From CAJCIS01 sp965276755 (lineage in GTDB: Bacteria > Pseudomonadota > Alphaproteobacteria > Acetobacterales > Acetobacteraceae): a stretch of DNA of 64,000 nt. Made by a program: the position numbers and the translations under genes. Each line of letters starts with the position of its first letter. The stretch's first letter is position 1. The stretch covers positions 1-64,000 of the forward strand of contig OZ255625.1 in assembly GCA_965276755.1 (NCBI GenBank), written 5' to 3'. Positions 16,514 to 25,696 of the stretch are shown one piece after another. Under the pieces are notes generated by a model, which saw nothing but the letters and a program-made list of their open reading frames with translations, made no database searches and had not been told where the DNA came from.

Positions 16514-17380
16514 ATGGCGGCGGGTTTTCTTTCTTGGCGGCGGGCGCATGCGCGGCCGATGGGCTCGCCTTGCTTTAATTGCGGCGCTTCGCTGCAGGGC
16601 GCCTGGTGCCACGAATGCGGGCAATTGGGCGAGGATTACCACCGCGCCGCGCACCACCTCGTATGGGAATTGTTCGAAGGGCTTTTCCACGCTGACGGTA
16701 GGCTCTGGCACACGTTGCCGCGCCTGCTGTTCCGCCCCGCCGCACTGACGCGCGACTATCTCGCCGGCAAGCGCGCCTCCCAGGTGCCACCATTGCGCGT
16801 CTTCCTGATTGTGCTGCTGCTGCTTTTCCTGGTCGGCGAGGCCATCTCTGGCGTCAATCACATGCAATTCGTGCATATCGATGCCGAGGACGCCAAACAC
16901 GTCAACGACATTAAATTCAGTCTCTACAAGCCATGGGATGACGCACTGACCCAATGGACGCGCACCCATGTCGGCGCAGCGCTCGCACACCCGGATCAAT
17001 TCGTCGCCGCAATGGCATCCTGGGCGCATGATTTCGCCTTCCTCGCACTGCCCGCCTACGCCTCTATCCTTGCCGTCATCTTTGTCTTCCGACGCGGCTT
17101 CGTGCTGTTCGACCACCTGATCTTTTCCATGCACAGCCTCTCCTTTCTCGGGCTGCTCATCATTCTCACCATGCTGATCAGCGCGGCCGCGGGCACCACG
17201 CCTGGGGCGCTGCTCGCCTTGGCGCCGCTGCACCAATTCTTCCACATGCGCGGCGTCTATCGCACCAGCATCATCGGCACACTATTGCGCCTGGCCGTGC
17301 TGGTCACCGCCGCCACCATCGCCTTCACGCTGCTCCTGTTTCCGCTGGTTCTCATCGCGCTGGCCGCCGTGCACGCCTAG
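16514..17380 (+). CDS. DUF3667-type membrane protein with zinc ribbon
   Basis: The 288-residue product starts with a four-cysteine ribbon (CFNCGASLQGAWCHECGQ) at about residues 21-38. An amphipathic, histidine-containing segment (YHRAAHHLVWELFEGLFHAD) and three to four hydrophobic helices follow (LRVFLIVLLLLFLVGEA; FLALPAYASILAVIFVF; LGLLIILTMLISAA; the C-terminal 25 residues). This order matches the DUF3667 family. The start may be ATG 16514 or 16559; earlier in-frame codons belong to the family B repeat. The function is unknown. Confidence 0.75.
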   Translation: MAAGFLSWRRAHARPMGSPCFNCGASLQGAWCHECGQLGEDYHRAAHHLVWELFEGLFHADGRLWHTLPRLLFRPAALTRDYLAGKRASQVPPLRVFLIVLLLLFLVGEAISGVNHMQFVHIDAEDAKHVNDIKFSLYKPWDDALTQWTRTHVGAALAHPDQFVAAMASWAHDFAFLALPAYASILAVIFVFRRGFVLFDHLIFSMHSLSFLGLLIILTMLISAAAGTTPGALLALAPLHQFFHMRGVYRTSIIGTLLRLAVLVTAATIAFTLLLFPLVLIALAAVHA

Positions 17381-17473
17381 GTCAGCTATCAGCTATCAGC
17401 TTTCAGCATTCAGTCATCAGATAAGGAGGTAGTCGCTCCCTCTCATGACTGAAAACTGACCGCTGACGGCTGA
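17381..17473. repeat. TCAGC-type short repeats, partly inverted
   Basis: Direct repeats of a TCAGCTAT/TCAGCTTT/TCAGCATT type fill 17381-17420. CTGAAAACTGACCGCTGACG runs as the opposite orientation at 17449-17468. The second block lies inside the 3' end of the UDP-galactopyranose mutase gene and codes its last residues (SAVSFQS). Confidence 0.6.
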
Positions 17474-18600
17474 TTCCGCGCCTCCAACCATTTCTCCACG
17501 CCGGCGAGCGACTGATTCACCACCTGGTCCATGTCGAGATACTGATACGTGCCGCACCGCCCGATGAAAGCGATATTGCCTAGTCCGGAGGCCAGCGCGC
17601 GGTAGCGCTGATAGATTTCGCCGTAGCGCCCGTCGGACGTCATGACAGGATAGTACCGCTCCAGATTGTTGTCCTTGTAATCGCAGGGCTCTTCGACCGT
17701 GCGCGTCACGCGCCCGGTATCGATGGCATGATGGCCCGGCATATTGTGCCACCAGGTCTCGCGCGTGAACGGTCCTGCATCGGTATAGTTGATGACGACG
17801 TGGTCCGGCGCGTCGGCGGCGGCGTGGTCGTGCACGTGGAATCGTATGGAACGGTAAGGCAGCTCGCCGAGTTCGAAATTGAAGTATTCGTCGATCGGCA
17901 TCGAATTGAAGCAGAAATCATACGCGTGGAGCATGGCGGGCGAGAACACCTCCCGCAGCAAAATGCTGATGCCTTTGTGGTTCAGGATGTTGCCGATCAT
18001 TTTGGTGTAGCCGCCTGCCGGCATGAACTGGAAGCTGTCGTTCGGAAAATAGCGCGGCTCGCGATCGAAGCGGATTTTGATGCGCTGGACGATCTTCTCG
18101 CTCAATTCGGAAAGGTCGCGGTCCCACATCTTCTGCGTGTAGGGGCGGAAGAACAGGTTGGTCAGGTCAGGGCCGATATTGCCGTAAAGCCAGTCCTCGG
18201 CGTTGCCGATCGGCTCGCGCGCCACGCTGACCGATTTCAGATGCGCAGACACTTGCTCGGACGTGGACAGGTCAAGTCCAAACAGGCCGTTGACCGTATC
18301 GAGGTTGACCGGCAGCGGCAGCAGACGCCCATCGGGCAGGCGCGCCACCACGCGGTGTTCGTAGGGAACCCATTCAGTAAAACGCGAGAGCCATTCAGCC
18401 ACGCGCAAGTTGGACGTATGAAAGATGTGCGGTCCATAATGGTGCACGACCACACCGTTCGCATCAACCTCGTCATAGCAATTGCCAGCAATATGCGGAC
18501 GCTTGTCGATGACCGTAACGGCGTGGCCGGCTTCCGCCAGAGTGCGCGCATACACCGCGCCGGCAAGACCGGCGCCGACCACCAATATCTTGTCCATCAT
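17443..18600 (-). CDS. glf: UDP-galactopyranose mutase
   Basis: The 385-residue flavoenzyme begins with the FAD-binding ILVVGAGLAGAVYARTLAEA. It then shows the signature stretches of Glf: IAGNCYD, HHYGPHIFHTSN, NLFFRPYTQKMW and FIGRCGTYQYLDMDQVVNQS. It interconverts UDP-galactopyranose and UDP-galactofuranose for galactofuranose-containing surface glycans. The ATG overlaps the stop of the upstream gene by 4 bases, so the two act in one pathway. Its extreme C-terminus is made by a TCAGC repeat. Confidence 0.95.
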   Translation of the reverse strand: MMDKILVVGAGLAGAVYARTLAEAGHAVTVIDKRPHIAGNCYDEVDANGVVVHHYGPHIFHTSNLRVAEWLSRFTEWVPYEHRVVARLPDGRLLPLPVNLDTVNGLFGLDLSTSEQVSAHLKSVSVAREPIGNAEDWLYGNIGPDLTNLFFRPYTQKMWDRDLSELSEKIVQRIKIRFDREPRYFPNDSFQFMPAGGYTKMIGNILNHKGISILLREVFSPAMLHAYDFCFNSMPIDEYFNFELGELPYRSIRFHVHDHAAADAPDHVVINYTDAGPFTRETWWHNMPGHHAIDTGRVTRTVEEPCDYKDNNLERYYPVMTSDGRYGEIYQRYRALASGLGNIAFIGRCGTYQYLDMDQVVNQSLAGVEKWLEARNQPSAVSFQS

Positions 18601-19850
18601 GCCCTCTGGCGGCGCTCTCGTCTTGGTACGCCGGGCGCGCGTGGGGGTGCTGCTTCCGCTTGCTCAATCTCGCTGGTCAACGCGGCGCGATCCTCTTCGC
18701 TCATCGGCCGGCCGAGTTGCGCGCGCATCCAGTCGATCTCGCTCAGCCCCGCCTCTTCAGCCGCCGTCTTGCCGTGGGCATGCACCTTCTTGGCAAAGCG
18801 CCCGCCATCCAGAACGGGATGCAGCACCAGCGCGGAGGAAGCCTCAACCTCCTGCCAGCTCTGCACGTTATCCACGGTCATGTGCAGCCGGTCGGCGGGC
18901 ACATACTTCGTCAGTTCGGCAATGCGAAATCCGCCGCGATGCAGTTCGGTCGCGGTGAAGGATTCGCAGAACGGCCATTCCTCGGCCACCCGTCCTGTGC
19001 GCCACAGCCGCGCCATTTCCAGCCGGCGCGCATACAGATGCAGCGCCGCCTGGCGGGACATCATGACGAAAGGAAAGAACACGCCATAGACCTGCTGAAA
19101 ATCCTCGGCCGATTTGGCGTGCGCGATTTCGGCATGCAGCCAGCTCGTCTGCGGCGCATGCCAGCCCCAGCCGCGGCTGCGCTTGCCCAGGCCGGAGCCC
19201 ACCGCATCCATGCCATCGGCAAGCATCCTGTCCACGGTACCACGCAGATCGAGCGCGTTCATCGCCAGGTCGAATTCGCAGACAATGAAGAAATCAAAAT
19301 CCGTGTTCAGCGCCAGGCTGTAGAAAACGTAATCGCCGTTATACCAAAGCATGCGCTTGGGCAGCGGATGGCAGGGCAAACCCAGCCGGATGAATTCGCC
19401 GGCCGAATGTGCGACCTCGCCGACACCGGGCGGCAGCGTGAAACCATTGGTCTGATCGGAGCACAAAAGCACCTCGCCGCCCCAGGCCTTGGCGAGACGC
19501 TCATAGGCGCGTGCCACCGTCGGTGCCCAGAAATGCGTGCGCAGAAAGCATCCCACGCGAGGCGCATTGCGGGTCAGCGTGCGTGTATTGCCGCCGGTGC
19601 GATCGTGCAGCACCGCGCCTGTGAATACCTCGCGTCCGGACATGCCAGCCTGGCGGGACAGCACGGAGGACGGGTTTCCTTCCCTGTTGAAGAAGGTGAT
19701 CTTGCCGTCGTCATACTGCCAGCGATGTTCAAGCCTGCTGACATGGCCGCCGACAATGCCGCCCGGCACGAGCCAGAGATCGGGACAGAGAATCCCTTGC
19801 CCGCCTTGGAACACCCAGGACCGGCTGGATAGGGATGCGGCGTCGGCCAT
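18597..19850 (-). CDS. uncharacterised protein, probably linked to surface glycan synthesis
   Basis: The 417-residue protein has no signal peptide or membrane helix. The central part (FLRTHFWAPTVARAYERLAK, LCSDQTNG, YNGDYVFYSLALNTDFDFFI, then VCEFDLAMN) has the alternating strand-helix pattern and acidic DFDFF/CEFD clusters of GT-A-like glycosyltransferases. I cannot assign it to a named family. The Arg-rich tail overlaps glf by 4 bases. A TTG at 19859 is an alternative start. A galactofuranose-related role is inferred from the coupling only. Confidence 0.65.
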   Translation of the reverse strand: MADAASLSSRSWVFQGGQGILCPDLWLVPGGIVGGHVSRLEHRWQYDDGKITFFNREGNPSSVLSRQAGMSGREVFTGAVLHDRTGGNTRTLTRNAPRVGCFLRTHFWAPTVARAYERLAKAWGGEVLLCSDQTNGFTLPPGVGEVAHSAGEFIRLGLPCHPLPKRMLWYNGDYVFYSLALNTDFDFFIVCEFDLAMNALDLRGTVDRMLADGMDAVGSGLGKRSRGWGWHAPQTSWLHAEIAHAKSAEDFQQVYGVFFPFVMMSRQAALHLYARRLEMARLWRTGRVAEEWPFCESFTATELHRGGFRIAELTKYVPADRLHMTVDNVQSWQEVEASSALVLHPVLDGGRFAKKVHAHGKTAAEEAGLSEIDWMRAQLGRPMSEEDRAALTSEIEQAEAAPPRAPGVPRRERRQRA

Positions 19851-20044
19851 CAGGGTCAATGACCTTCCTTGACGTGAAGAAAGTCATATCCGGGACCGCC
19901 TATGCGGCGATTTGCCGCAAGCAGGTGTGCGCTATGACCTTAGCGTAAAAGCCAGTATGAACGCTTGGGCGAACGCGCGGGTGCTAGCACGTGCTCGCGC
20001 GCCCGTGCAAGGTCGGCTGGCCAATCGAGTGTATAGCTGAAGAA

Positions 20045-20075
20045 CTGGGAGGAATGGCACATCTCCCCCAGCTTT
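20045..20075. repeat. family A repeat, single unit
   Basis: ACTGGGAGGAATGGCACATC followed by TCCCCCAGC is a single family A unit in the 345-base gap 19851-20195. Nothing else recognisable lies in that gap apart from the entericidin leader. Confidence 0.65.
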
Positions 20076-20195
20076 TCTCGGCTTCACCGCCACAGAAGCG
20101 CGAAAACGTGAACCCCTAGGCAAACCGGCCCGCAACCGTCACGTTACCGCCGCAAGCCGGGCAATGTGCACGGACTTTTTGGAGGGGATAAGACC

Positions 20196-20339
20196 ATGCG
20201 TTTCGCCACCGCCTTGACGCTCGTCACGTTGCTGGCCACCGCCACCCTGCTTTCCGCCTGCAACACCACTGCCGGCGCGGGCCAGGATGTCTCCAGTGTT
20301 GGCCACGCTGTGACCGGCGCCGCCGAAAACGCGAAGTAA
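20196..20339 (+). CDS. entericidin-like small lipoprotein (47 aa)
   Basis: The 47-residue product has a short n-region, a hydrophobic core (ALTLVTLLATATLLSAC) with lipobox LSAC, and a small Gly/Ala/Ser-rich mature part (NTTAGAGQDVSSVGHAV) ending TGAAENAK. This is the entericidin A/B pattern. GGAGGGG lies 9 bases before the ATG. Entericidins are outer-membrane-directed peptides of a stress-linked bacteriolysis module. Only one peptide gene is seen here, so no antidote/toxin pair can be claimed. Confidence 0.85.
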   Translation: MRFATALTLVTLLATATLLSACNTTAGAGQDVSSVGHAVTGAAENAK

Positions 20340-20351
20340 GAAAATTGGGGT

Positions 20352-20394
20352 TTGGGGACTTGTCCCCAACGGGGTCCAGGGGCAGAGCCCCTGG
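20352..20394. terminator. double hairpin between convergent genes
   Basis: Two perfect hairpins follow each other: TTGGGGAC-TT-GTCCCCAA at 20352-20369 and CCAGGGGC-AGA-GCCCCTGG at 20376-20394. They fill the gap between the entericidin stop and the convergent MFS stop at 20397. There is no T-tract, so termination would depend on Rho or on hairpin pausing. It may instead protect mRNA ends. Confidence 0.6.
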
Positions 20395-20396
20395 CC

Positions 20397-21782
20397 TTAC
20401 TCCGCCACTCCCATCCCTGCCAGCGCCGCCGCCACCGCCTGGTTATGCACCGCCGCATCCTGGCGCGCCCGAGCCGGGTTCCAGCGCCCCTTCATCGCAA
20501 ATATCGACGCCACGAACACCAGTGCCGCCGCGGCACAGATGCCATACCAGACCTGCCACCGCGCGGGCGCACTCACCGGATCGACCACCCGCGGCAGGGC
20601 GACGAATGAGAACGTCACGACCAGCCGCAGCAGCCAGCCCCAGATCGCCAGCCCCGTCGCCGTCAGCGCCGGGTTATGCGCTTCCACCGTCTCGGTGAAG
20701 CTGGCCATCCAGGCTGCGTAGGCAAAGCCCATCATGGTCGATATCACCGATCCCACCAGGGCCATGCCCACGAAGGTGGCGTTCGGACTGGCGTGGGCCA
20801 TGAACACCCAGATGATGGCGGCCGAGACCACGCCGCCCACAAGCATGAAGGGCTTGCGCACGCCCAGCCTGTCGCTCCACACACCCGCGGCAATCAGCGC
20901 CACGGCATTGGTCGCCCAGTTCCAGTCCAGCAGCAGGTTCGCCCGCGCCGGCGTGAAGTGGAACACTTCGACCAGGTAGATCACGCCGAAGGCCACGGTC
21001 GTGTAATAGACCAGCAACAGGACCGAGACACCCAGCGCTGAAAAAACGATGTCCGCACGCAGCACCTGCGCCCATGGCCGCGCCAGTGCCGCCTCCGTAT
21101 CCAGCCCGCGCCCGCGCAATTCGTTCAGAACCCGGTCGCGTTCGCTGACCATGATTTGGTCGCGCAACGCCGGCTTCAGCTCGCGCAGGAACAGGAAGGC
21201 CAGCACGAAAACGGCCAGGCAGAAGCCGCCGCAAAGCTGGAACTGCGCCCGCCAGGAGCCGAACAGATCCAGCGTGTTGCCCACTACGGCACTGGTCATC
21301 AGGCTGCCCAGCACGGGCCCCATCGCCCACATGCCCATCGCCGTCGCCCGTCCCACCTGGGGCGAGAAATCCCGCGTCAGCGCAGGTGTCGCCACCAGAA
21401 TGATGCCCTCGACGAAGCCGACTGCAATGCCAAGCGCGGCGAAGGCCAGCTTGCTGTGCACCGACGGCGTGGCAAAGGCGGTCAGCAGGCCCACGACCAG
21501 CAAGCCCCACACGACCAGGCGCGAGCGGCCGAACCTGTCCGACAGCCCCGCGAGCAGGGAGGCGAAGGCGCCCAGCAGGTTGCCGATGGCCAGCGAGGTG
21601 ACGAGATAGAGGAAGCTCATGTGGAGCTCCTTCATGTAGAGCGGCGTCACCCCGCCGCCGACGTAGAGTGCGTAATAGAGGGCAACGGTGATGAGCACGA
21701 CCAGGGCCAGGTAGCGGCGCCTGGCGTTGGTTTGCGGGTAGTGCTGCAACAGGCGGTCCTGGAAGGCCCAGCTTTGATTCAT
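20397..21782 (-). CDS. MFS transporter
   Basis: From ATG 21782 the product is 461 residues with about 12 hydrophobic helices. It has the MFS loop 2-3 motif GLSDRFGRSRLVVWG, and a second-half equivalent GVWSDRLGVRKPFMLVGG. The long central loop (DQIMVSERDRVLNELRGRGL) separates the halves. The arrangement suits a proton-coupled organic acid or sugar carrier. The frame runs further upstream through a family A repeat, but no earlier start is convincing. The substrate is unknown. Confidence 0.85.
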   Translation of the reverse strand: MNQSWAFQDRLLQHYPQTNARRRYLALVVLITVALYYALYVGGGVTPLYMKELHMSFLYLVTSLAIGNLLGAFASLLAGLSDRFGRSRLVVWGLLVVGLLTAFATPSVHSKLAFAALGIAVGFVEGIILVATPALTRDFSPQVGRATAMGMWAMGPVLGSLMTSAVVGNTLDLFGSWRAQFQLCGGFCLAVFVLAFLFLRELKPALRDQIMVSERDRVLNELRGRGLDTEAALARPWAQVLRADIVFSALGVSVLLLVYYTTVAFGVIYLVEVFHFTPARANLLLDWNWATNAVALIAAGVWSDRLGVRKPFMLVGGVVSAAIIWVFMAHASPNATFVGMALVGSVISTMMGFAYAAWMASFTETVEAHNPALTATGLAIWGWLLRLVVTFSFVALPRVVDPVSAPARWQVWYGICAAAALVFVASIFAMKGRWNPARARQDAAVHNQAVAAALAGMGVAE

Positions 21783-21815
21783 GAAGATGTTTTCCCCAGC
21801 TTTCGGGAAAGTTAG

Positions 21816-21858
21816 AAGGACTGGGGGGAATGTGCCATTCCCCCCAGACCCCCCGTCA
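21816..21858. repeat. family A repeat, single unit
   Basis: GAAGGACTGGGGGGAATGTG, then CCATTCCCCCCAGACC, then CCCCGTC lies between the CNT transporter stop and the MFS start. Its stem carries paired changes (GGAATG/CATTCC) compared with the usual GGGATG/CATCCC. Confidence 0.7.
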
Positions 21859-21862
21859 TTAT

Positions 21863-23086
21863 TTAGCTCAACAACCCCGCCACCGCGCCGCTCAGGCACG
21901 TGGCCAACGTGCCCGACACGATCGAGCGCATCCCTAACCCCACAATCTCCGCCCGGCGCTCGGGCACCATCGCACCCATCCCGCCCACCAAAATCCCCAG
22001 GCTGCCGAAATTGGCAAAGCCGCACAGGCAGAACGTGACCACCATCCGGCCATGCGCCGACAGCGCGCCCGCCGGCAGATGCGCCAGATCGACATAGGCC
22101 ACGAATTCGTTGAGCACCGTCTTGGTCCCCATCAACCCCGCGGCCACGCCCGCCTCGCGCCACGGCAGCCCAACCAGCCACAGCACCGGCCGGAACCCCA
22201 CGGCAAAAATCCCCTGCAACGTCAGCCCCGTAGCCACCGCCCCCAGTCCCGCGTTGATCAGCGAAACCAGCGCCACGCTGACCAGCAGCGTCGTCACGAT
22301 CCCGACCAGCGGCCCGACGCCGTCCGCCACGCCCCGCGCCAGCGCGTCCAGCGTGCCCGCGGGGCGCTCGCCATGGGCCAGCACCGCTTGCGCATTGCCC
22401 GGCGCGAACGGCACCATCAGCGCGCCCACCGCGAGTGCTGCCGGCGTGCTAATGACCGAGGCCACCAGGATCACCCCCAGCGCATCGGGCAGCACTGGCC
22501 CCAGCACGGCGGCGTAGAGCACCATCATGGTGCCCGCGACACCCGCCATGCCGCAGCTCATCAGCGCGAACAGTTCGCCGCGCGCCATGCCGGCGAGATA
22601 GGGGCGGATCAGCAACGGCGCCTCGATCATGCCAAGGAAAATGTGCGTCGCAGCGCCCAGGCTGAGCGCGCCGCCCAGGCCGAGCGTGCGCGCCAGCAGC
22701 CACGCAAAGGCGCCGGTGACGCGCTGCAGGATGCCCCAATAGGTCAGCAACGCGCTGAGTGCCGAAATGACCAGCACCAGCGGCAATATCTTGAAGGCCA
22801 GCACCAGGCTGGCGCCGGGATGGGTTTCGGCATAAGGCAGCGGTCCGCCGCCCAGATAGCCAAAGACGAAGGCCGCACCAGCATCGGTTGCCGTTTGCAG
22901 CGCCAGCATGCCGCCATTCAGCAGCGCCACACCCGCGCGCGCCGGCGCGGAATGCAGCAGTATGATTGCCAGCAGCCATTGCAGTGCGATGCCGCCTGCC
23001 ACGGTGCGCCAGGGGATGCGGCGGCGATCTTCGCTGACCGCGTAAGCGATCAGCAGGAGGATGGGTATGCCGATGAGGGCTTGCAT
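21863..23086 (-). CDS. concentrative nucleoside transporter (CNT/NupC family)
   Basis: The 407-residue membrane protein starts MQALIGIPILLLIAYAVSED. It shows the CNT order: a short first helix, FKILPLVLVISALSALLTYWG, GLGGALSLGAATHIFLGMIE (core substrate region), GTKTVLNEFVAYV, and FCLCGFANFGSLGILVGGMG. These segments carry the conserved Glu and Asn residues for nucleoside and cation binding. It imports nucleosides with H+ or Na+. It lies upstream of the MFS gene on the same strand, 80 bases away, with a family A unit between them. Confidence 0.92.
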   Translation of the reverse strand: MQALIGIPILLLIAYAVSEDRRRIPWRTVAGGIALQWLLAIILLHSAPARAGVALLNGGMLALQTATDAGAAFVFGYLGGGPLPYAETHPGASLVLAFKILPLVLVISALSALLTYWGILQRVTGAFAWLLARTLGLGGALSLGAATHIFLGMIEAPLLIRPYLAGMARGELFALMSCGMAGVAGTMMVLYAAVLGPVLPDALGVILVASVISTPAALAVGALMVPFAPGNAQAVLAHGERPAGTLDALARGVADGVGPLVGIVTTLLVSVALVSLINAGLGAVATGLTLQGIFAVGFRPVLWLVGLPWREAGVAAGLMGTKTVLNEFVAYVDLAHLPAGALSAHGRMVVTFCLCGFANFGSLGILVGGMGAMVPERRAEIVGLGMRSIVSGTLATCLSGAVAGLLS

Positions 23087-23092
23087 TTAGAA

Positions 23093-23205
23093 AGGTTCTT
23101 CTTTTTCTGAAAAAAAAGAAGCAAAAAGACTTCTGAATGTTTGAGCCTCGCTCTAAACTGACAAAAGTTTTTTGCTTCTTTTTTTCAAAAAAGAAGAACT
23201 TCCTT
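23093..23205. terminator. family B palindrome, inverted pair
   Basis: Two family B arms (GGTTCTTCTTTTTCTGAAAA and its partner at 23165-23205) are separated by a unique 50-base centre. AAAAGTTTTTTGCTTC and its complement allow a long A/T hairpin. It lies between the DUF3297 gene and the start of the CNT gene on the same strand. Confidence 0.55.
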
Positions 23206-23206
23206 T

Positions 23207-23449
23207 CTAACTACGAAAATACGCTTCAACCGCCCCGTTCACCTTCATGCTCAACGGCTTGCCGTGCCGATCCAGCGTCTTGCCAACCGAAAGGCGCACC
23301 CAGCCCTCGCTGATGCAATATTCCTCGACGTTGTCCTTCTCCACGCCCTTGAAGCGGATACCCACGCCACGCGAGAGCAGCGCCTCATCGTAAAAGGGGC
23401 TGCCGGGATTGACGGAGAGTCGATCCGGCGGGCTCGGGCTGTCGCTCAT
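23207..23449 (-). CDS. DUF3297 family protein
   Basis: The 80-residue product matches the DUF3297 pattern: PPDRLSVNPGSPFYDEALL, then GVGIRFKGVEKDNVEEYC, SEGWVRLSVG and a lysine-rich end. It has no membrane segment or signal. The ATG overlaps the transaminase stop (23446-23449), so it is translated with that enzyme. The biochemical function of the family is unknown. Confidence 0.85.
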   Translation of the reverse strand: MSDSPSPPDRLSVNPGSPFYDEALLSRGVGIRFKGVEKDNVEEYCISEGWVRLSVGKTLDRHGKPLSMKVNGAVEAYFRS

Positions 23450-24726
23450 GCTTCCAGCGCCCTCTCCAGCATGCGCAAGCCTTCTTCGAGCACGTGATCC
23501 TCCACCGTCAGCGGCACGAGCACGCGAATGACGTTGCCGAACACGCCGCAGCTCAGCAGGACCAGGCCCTGGTCATAAGCGGCCGCCACCAGGCCTCTGG
23601 TAGCTCCCGCATCCGGCTCCGTGCTGCCGCGGCCGGTGAAGATTTCGAAGCCGACCATGGCGCCCGGGCCGCGAATGGCCCCGATCGGCAGCGTGTCGTT
23701 GCGTCGCGCGATTGCCTCCAGGCGGTGCTTGATGCGTGCGCCGACCACGTCCGCCCGCGCCAGCAGGCCTTCGGAGTCAATCACATCAAGCACCGCCAAT
23801 GCCGCCGCGCAGGCAATCGGGTTGCCCGCATACGTGCCGCCAAGGCCGCCGGGATCGGCCGCCTGCATCACCTCCTCCCGCCCGATCACGCCGGAGAGCG
23901 GAAAGCCGCCGGCCAGCGATTTGGCGACCGTGATCAGATCGGGGGCCACGCCGCTATGCTCGATGGCGAACATGCGCCCCGTGCGCGCAAAGCCGGACTG
24001 CACTTCGTCAGCGACCAGCAGGATGCCGTGTTTGTCGCAGATGCGCCGCAAGGCCACGAGCAATTCGGCCGGCGCAGGATGGAAGCCGCCTTCGCCCTGC
24101 ACGGGCTCGATGAAAATGGCGGCCACCTGCGCGGGGCCGATATCGGCACGAAAAAGGAAATTGAGCGCACGCAGGCTCTCCTCCACGCTGATGCCCTGAT
24201 GCTCCACGGGGAAGGGGACATGGTAGATCTCGGCCGGGAACGGCCCGAAGCCGCGCTTGTAGGGCAGGTTCTTGCCGGTCATGCCCGTGGTCATGATCGT
24301 GCGGCCGTGAAAGGCGCCGGCGAAGGCGATGATGCCGCTGCGCCCGGTTGCCACGCGAGCGATCTTGACCGCGTTTTCGACCGCCTCGGCGCCTGTGGTG
24401 AAGAAGATCGTGCGCGCCGCGCCTTCTATGGGTGCGATCGCATTGAGGCGTTCGGCGAGTGCGACATAGGGCTCGTAGGCCATGACCTGCGCGCAGGTAT
24501 GGGTGAAGCGGCCCATCTGCTCGGTGGCGGCCGCGATCACGCGCGGATGGCAGTGGCCGGTGTTGAGCACGCCAATGCCGCCGCCGAAGTCGATGTAGCG
24601 CCGGCCTTCGACGTCCCAGATTTCGGCGTTGCGCGCGCGATGGGCAAAGGCGGGCGTGGAATGGCTCAGCGCGCGTGGGATGGCGGCCTGGCGGCGGGCG
24701 AGCAGGCTGGCGTTGGTCGTGTCCAT
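23446..24726 (-). CDS. gabT: class III aminotransferase, 4-aminobutyrate transaminase type
   Basis: The 426-residue PLP enzyme shows the class III pattern: RYIDFGGGIGVLNTGHCHP, FFTTGAEAVENAVKIAR, FAGAFHGRT, LVADEVQSGFARTG (cofactor Asp) and LITVAKSLAGGFPLSG with the Schiff-base lysine. It would move the omega-amino group of GABA to 2-oxoglutarate. ATG 24726 is chosen over 24759 on length. Other omega-amino acids (5-aminovalerate, beta-alanine) are possible substrates. It is followed by DUF3297 with a 4-base overlap. Confidence 0.88.
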   Translation of the reverse strand: MDTTNASLLARRQAAIPRALSHSTPAFAHRARNAEIWDVEGRRYIDFGGGIGVLNTGHCHPRVIAAATEQMGRFTHTCAQVMAYEPYVALAERLNAIAPIEGAARTIFFTTGAEAVENAVKIARVATGRSGIIAFAGAFHGRTIMTTGMTGKNLPYKRGFGPFPAEIYHVPFPVEHQGISVEESLRALNFLFRADIGPAQVAAIFIEPVQGEGGFHPAPAELLVALRRICDKHGILLVADEVQSGFARTGRMFAIEHSGVAPDLITVAKSLAGGFPLSGVIGREEVMQAADPGGLGGTYAGNPIACAAALAVLDVIDSEGLLARADVVGARIKHRLEAIARRNDTLPIGAIRGPGAMVGFEIFTGRGSTEPDAGATRGLVAAAYDQGLVLLSCGVFGNVIRVLVPLTVEDHVLEEGLRMLERALEA

Positions 24727-24846
24727 GGTTGGATCCGGTGATCGTGTGTGCGGCGCCATGTAGGGCTAAACGTTCATGCCGGGCTAGTATCGTCAGGCCG
24801 CGTCTCGTTTAACAGTTTAGCGTCTTTATTCTGATACAATTGTGGC

Positions 24847-25617
24847 GTGATGCGCGCTTTGGTTCTTCTCCTGTTTGGCTTGTCTGGCGCTCATGCGGCG
24901 AGGCCGCCTTTGCTGTTGCCCAGCCTCGCCGATCAGGCGGCGCCGGACACCCGCACCCGATTGCTGCCCCTGATCGAGGCCGAGGCGCAGGCCGCCGGTA
25001 TCCCGCCCGCACTGGCCGATGCGGTCGCCACAATTGAGACAGGCTACACCGAGACCGCCCTGGGCAGCTCCGGTGAAATCGGCCTGATGCAGGTGATGCC
25101 CGCGACTGCGCGCATGATGGGCTTTGGCGGCACCACGGCCGACCTGTATAGCGCGGCCACCAACATTCATTACGGTGTCAATTATCTCGCTCGCGCGGTG
25201 GCCGCAAGCGGCGGCAATTTGTGCCGCGCGCTGATGAAGTATCGCGCCGGCACGGGGGAGGAGGGCTTCTCCGCATTGTCCATCCAGTATTGCCGGCGGG
25301 CGCAGGCGGTGCTGGCTGCCCGTGGCTCGCCGTTGGTGGCGCAGGTCGCGGCGACCACACCGGTCGCACCCAATCTGGCTGATCCTTACAGGGTTGCGGT
25401 TGGTGGCGGCGTGCGTTTGCGGCCGGACATGGCGGCATTTGCGGCGATTGCTTCGGATGGTGGTGTGGTGGTCGAAAAACCCGTGGCGGCTTGGCATTTT
25501 GCCGGCAGCGGCGGGCATGCGCGGGCGCAGGCGGTGATGGATGAGGTGAGGGAGGATGCGGCCATCGACCCGCACGTCATTCACATCCGCAATCCCACCA
25601 ATGACATAAATGAGTAG
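24847..25617 (+). CDS. lytic transglycosylase, SLT domain
   Basis: The 256-residue protein has a signal peptide (LVLLLFGLSGAHA) and one SLT domain at residues 40-160. Its catalytic glutamate is in VATIETGYTETALGSSGEIG, followed by LMQVMPATARMMGF and NIHYGVNYLARA. It cleaves the MurNAc-GlcNAc bond of peptidoglycan with 1,6-anhydro ring formation. The C-terminal 90 residues show no domain. It starts at adjacent GTG/ATG codons and is divergent from gabT. The AT-rich accessory insertion follows its stop. Confidence 0.9.
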   Translation: MMRALVLLLFGLSGAHAARPPLLLPSLADQAAPDTRTRLLPLIEAEAQAAGIPPALADAVATIETGYTETALGSSGEIGLMQVMPATARMMGFGGTTADLYSAATNIHYGVNYLARAVAASGGNLCRALMKYRAGTGEEGFSALSIQYCRRAQAVLAARGSPLVAQVAATTPVAPNLADPYRVAVGGGVRLRPDMAAFAAIASDGGVVVEKPVAAWHFAGSGGHARAQAVMDEVREDAAIDPHVIHIRNPTNDINE

Positions 25618-25696
25618 GAGGAGCAAACACCAACACGCTTGAAGATCTCAGTTGTGGCAATCAAAATATAATCTTTGAACCGTTATTAAGCTGCCT

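Noticed and set aside
20196..20339. An entericidin antidote/toxin pair.
   Set aside because: Only one small lipoprotein gene is found; the flanking gap of 345 bases holds no second one.
23446..24726. The class III transaminase as 2-aminoethylphosphonate transaminase of the phosphonate pathway.
   Set aside because: It lies 15 kb from the PEP mutase gene and shows the GABA-transaminase pattern; bacterial AEP transaminases belong to another fold type and look different.
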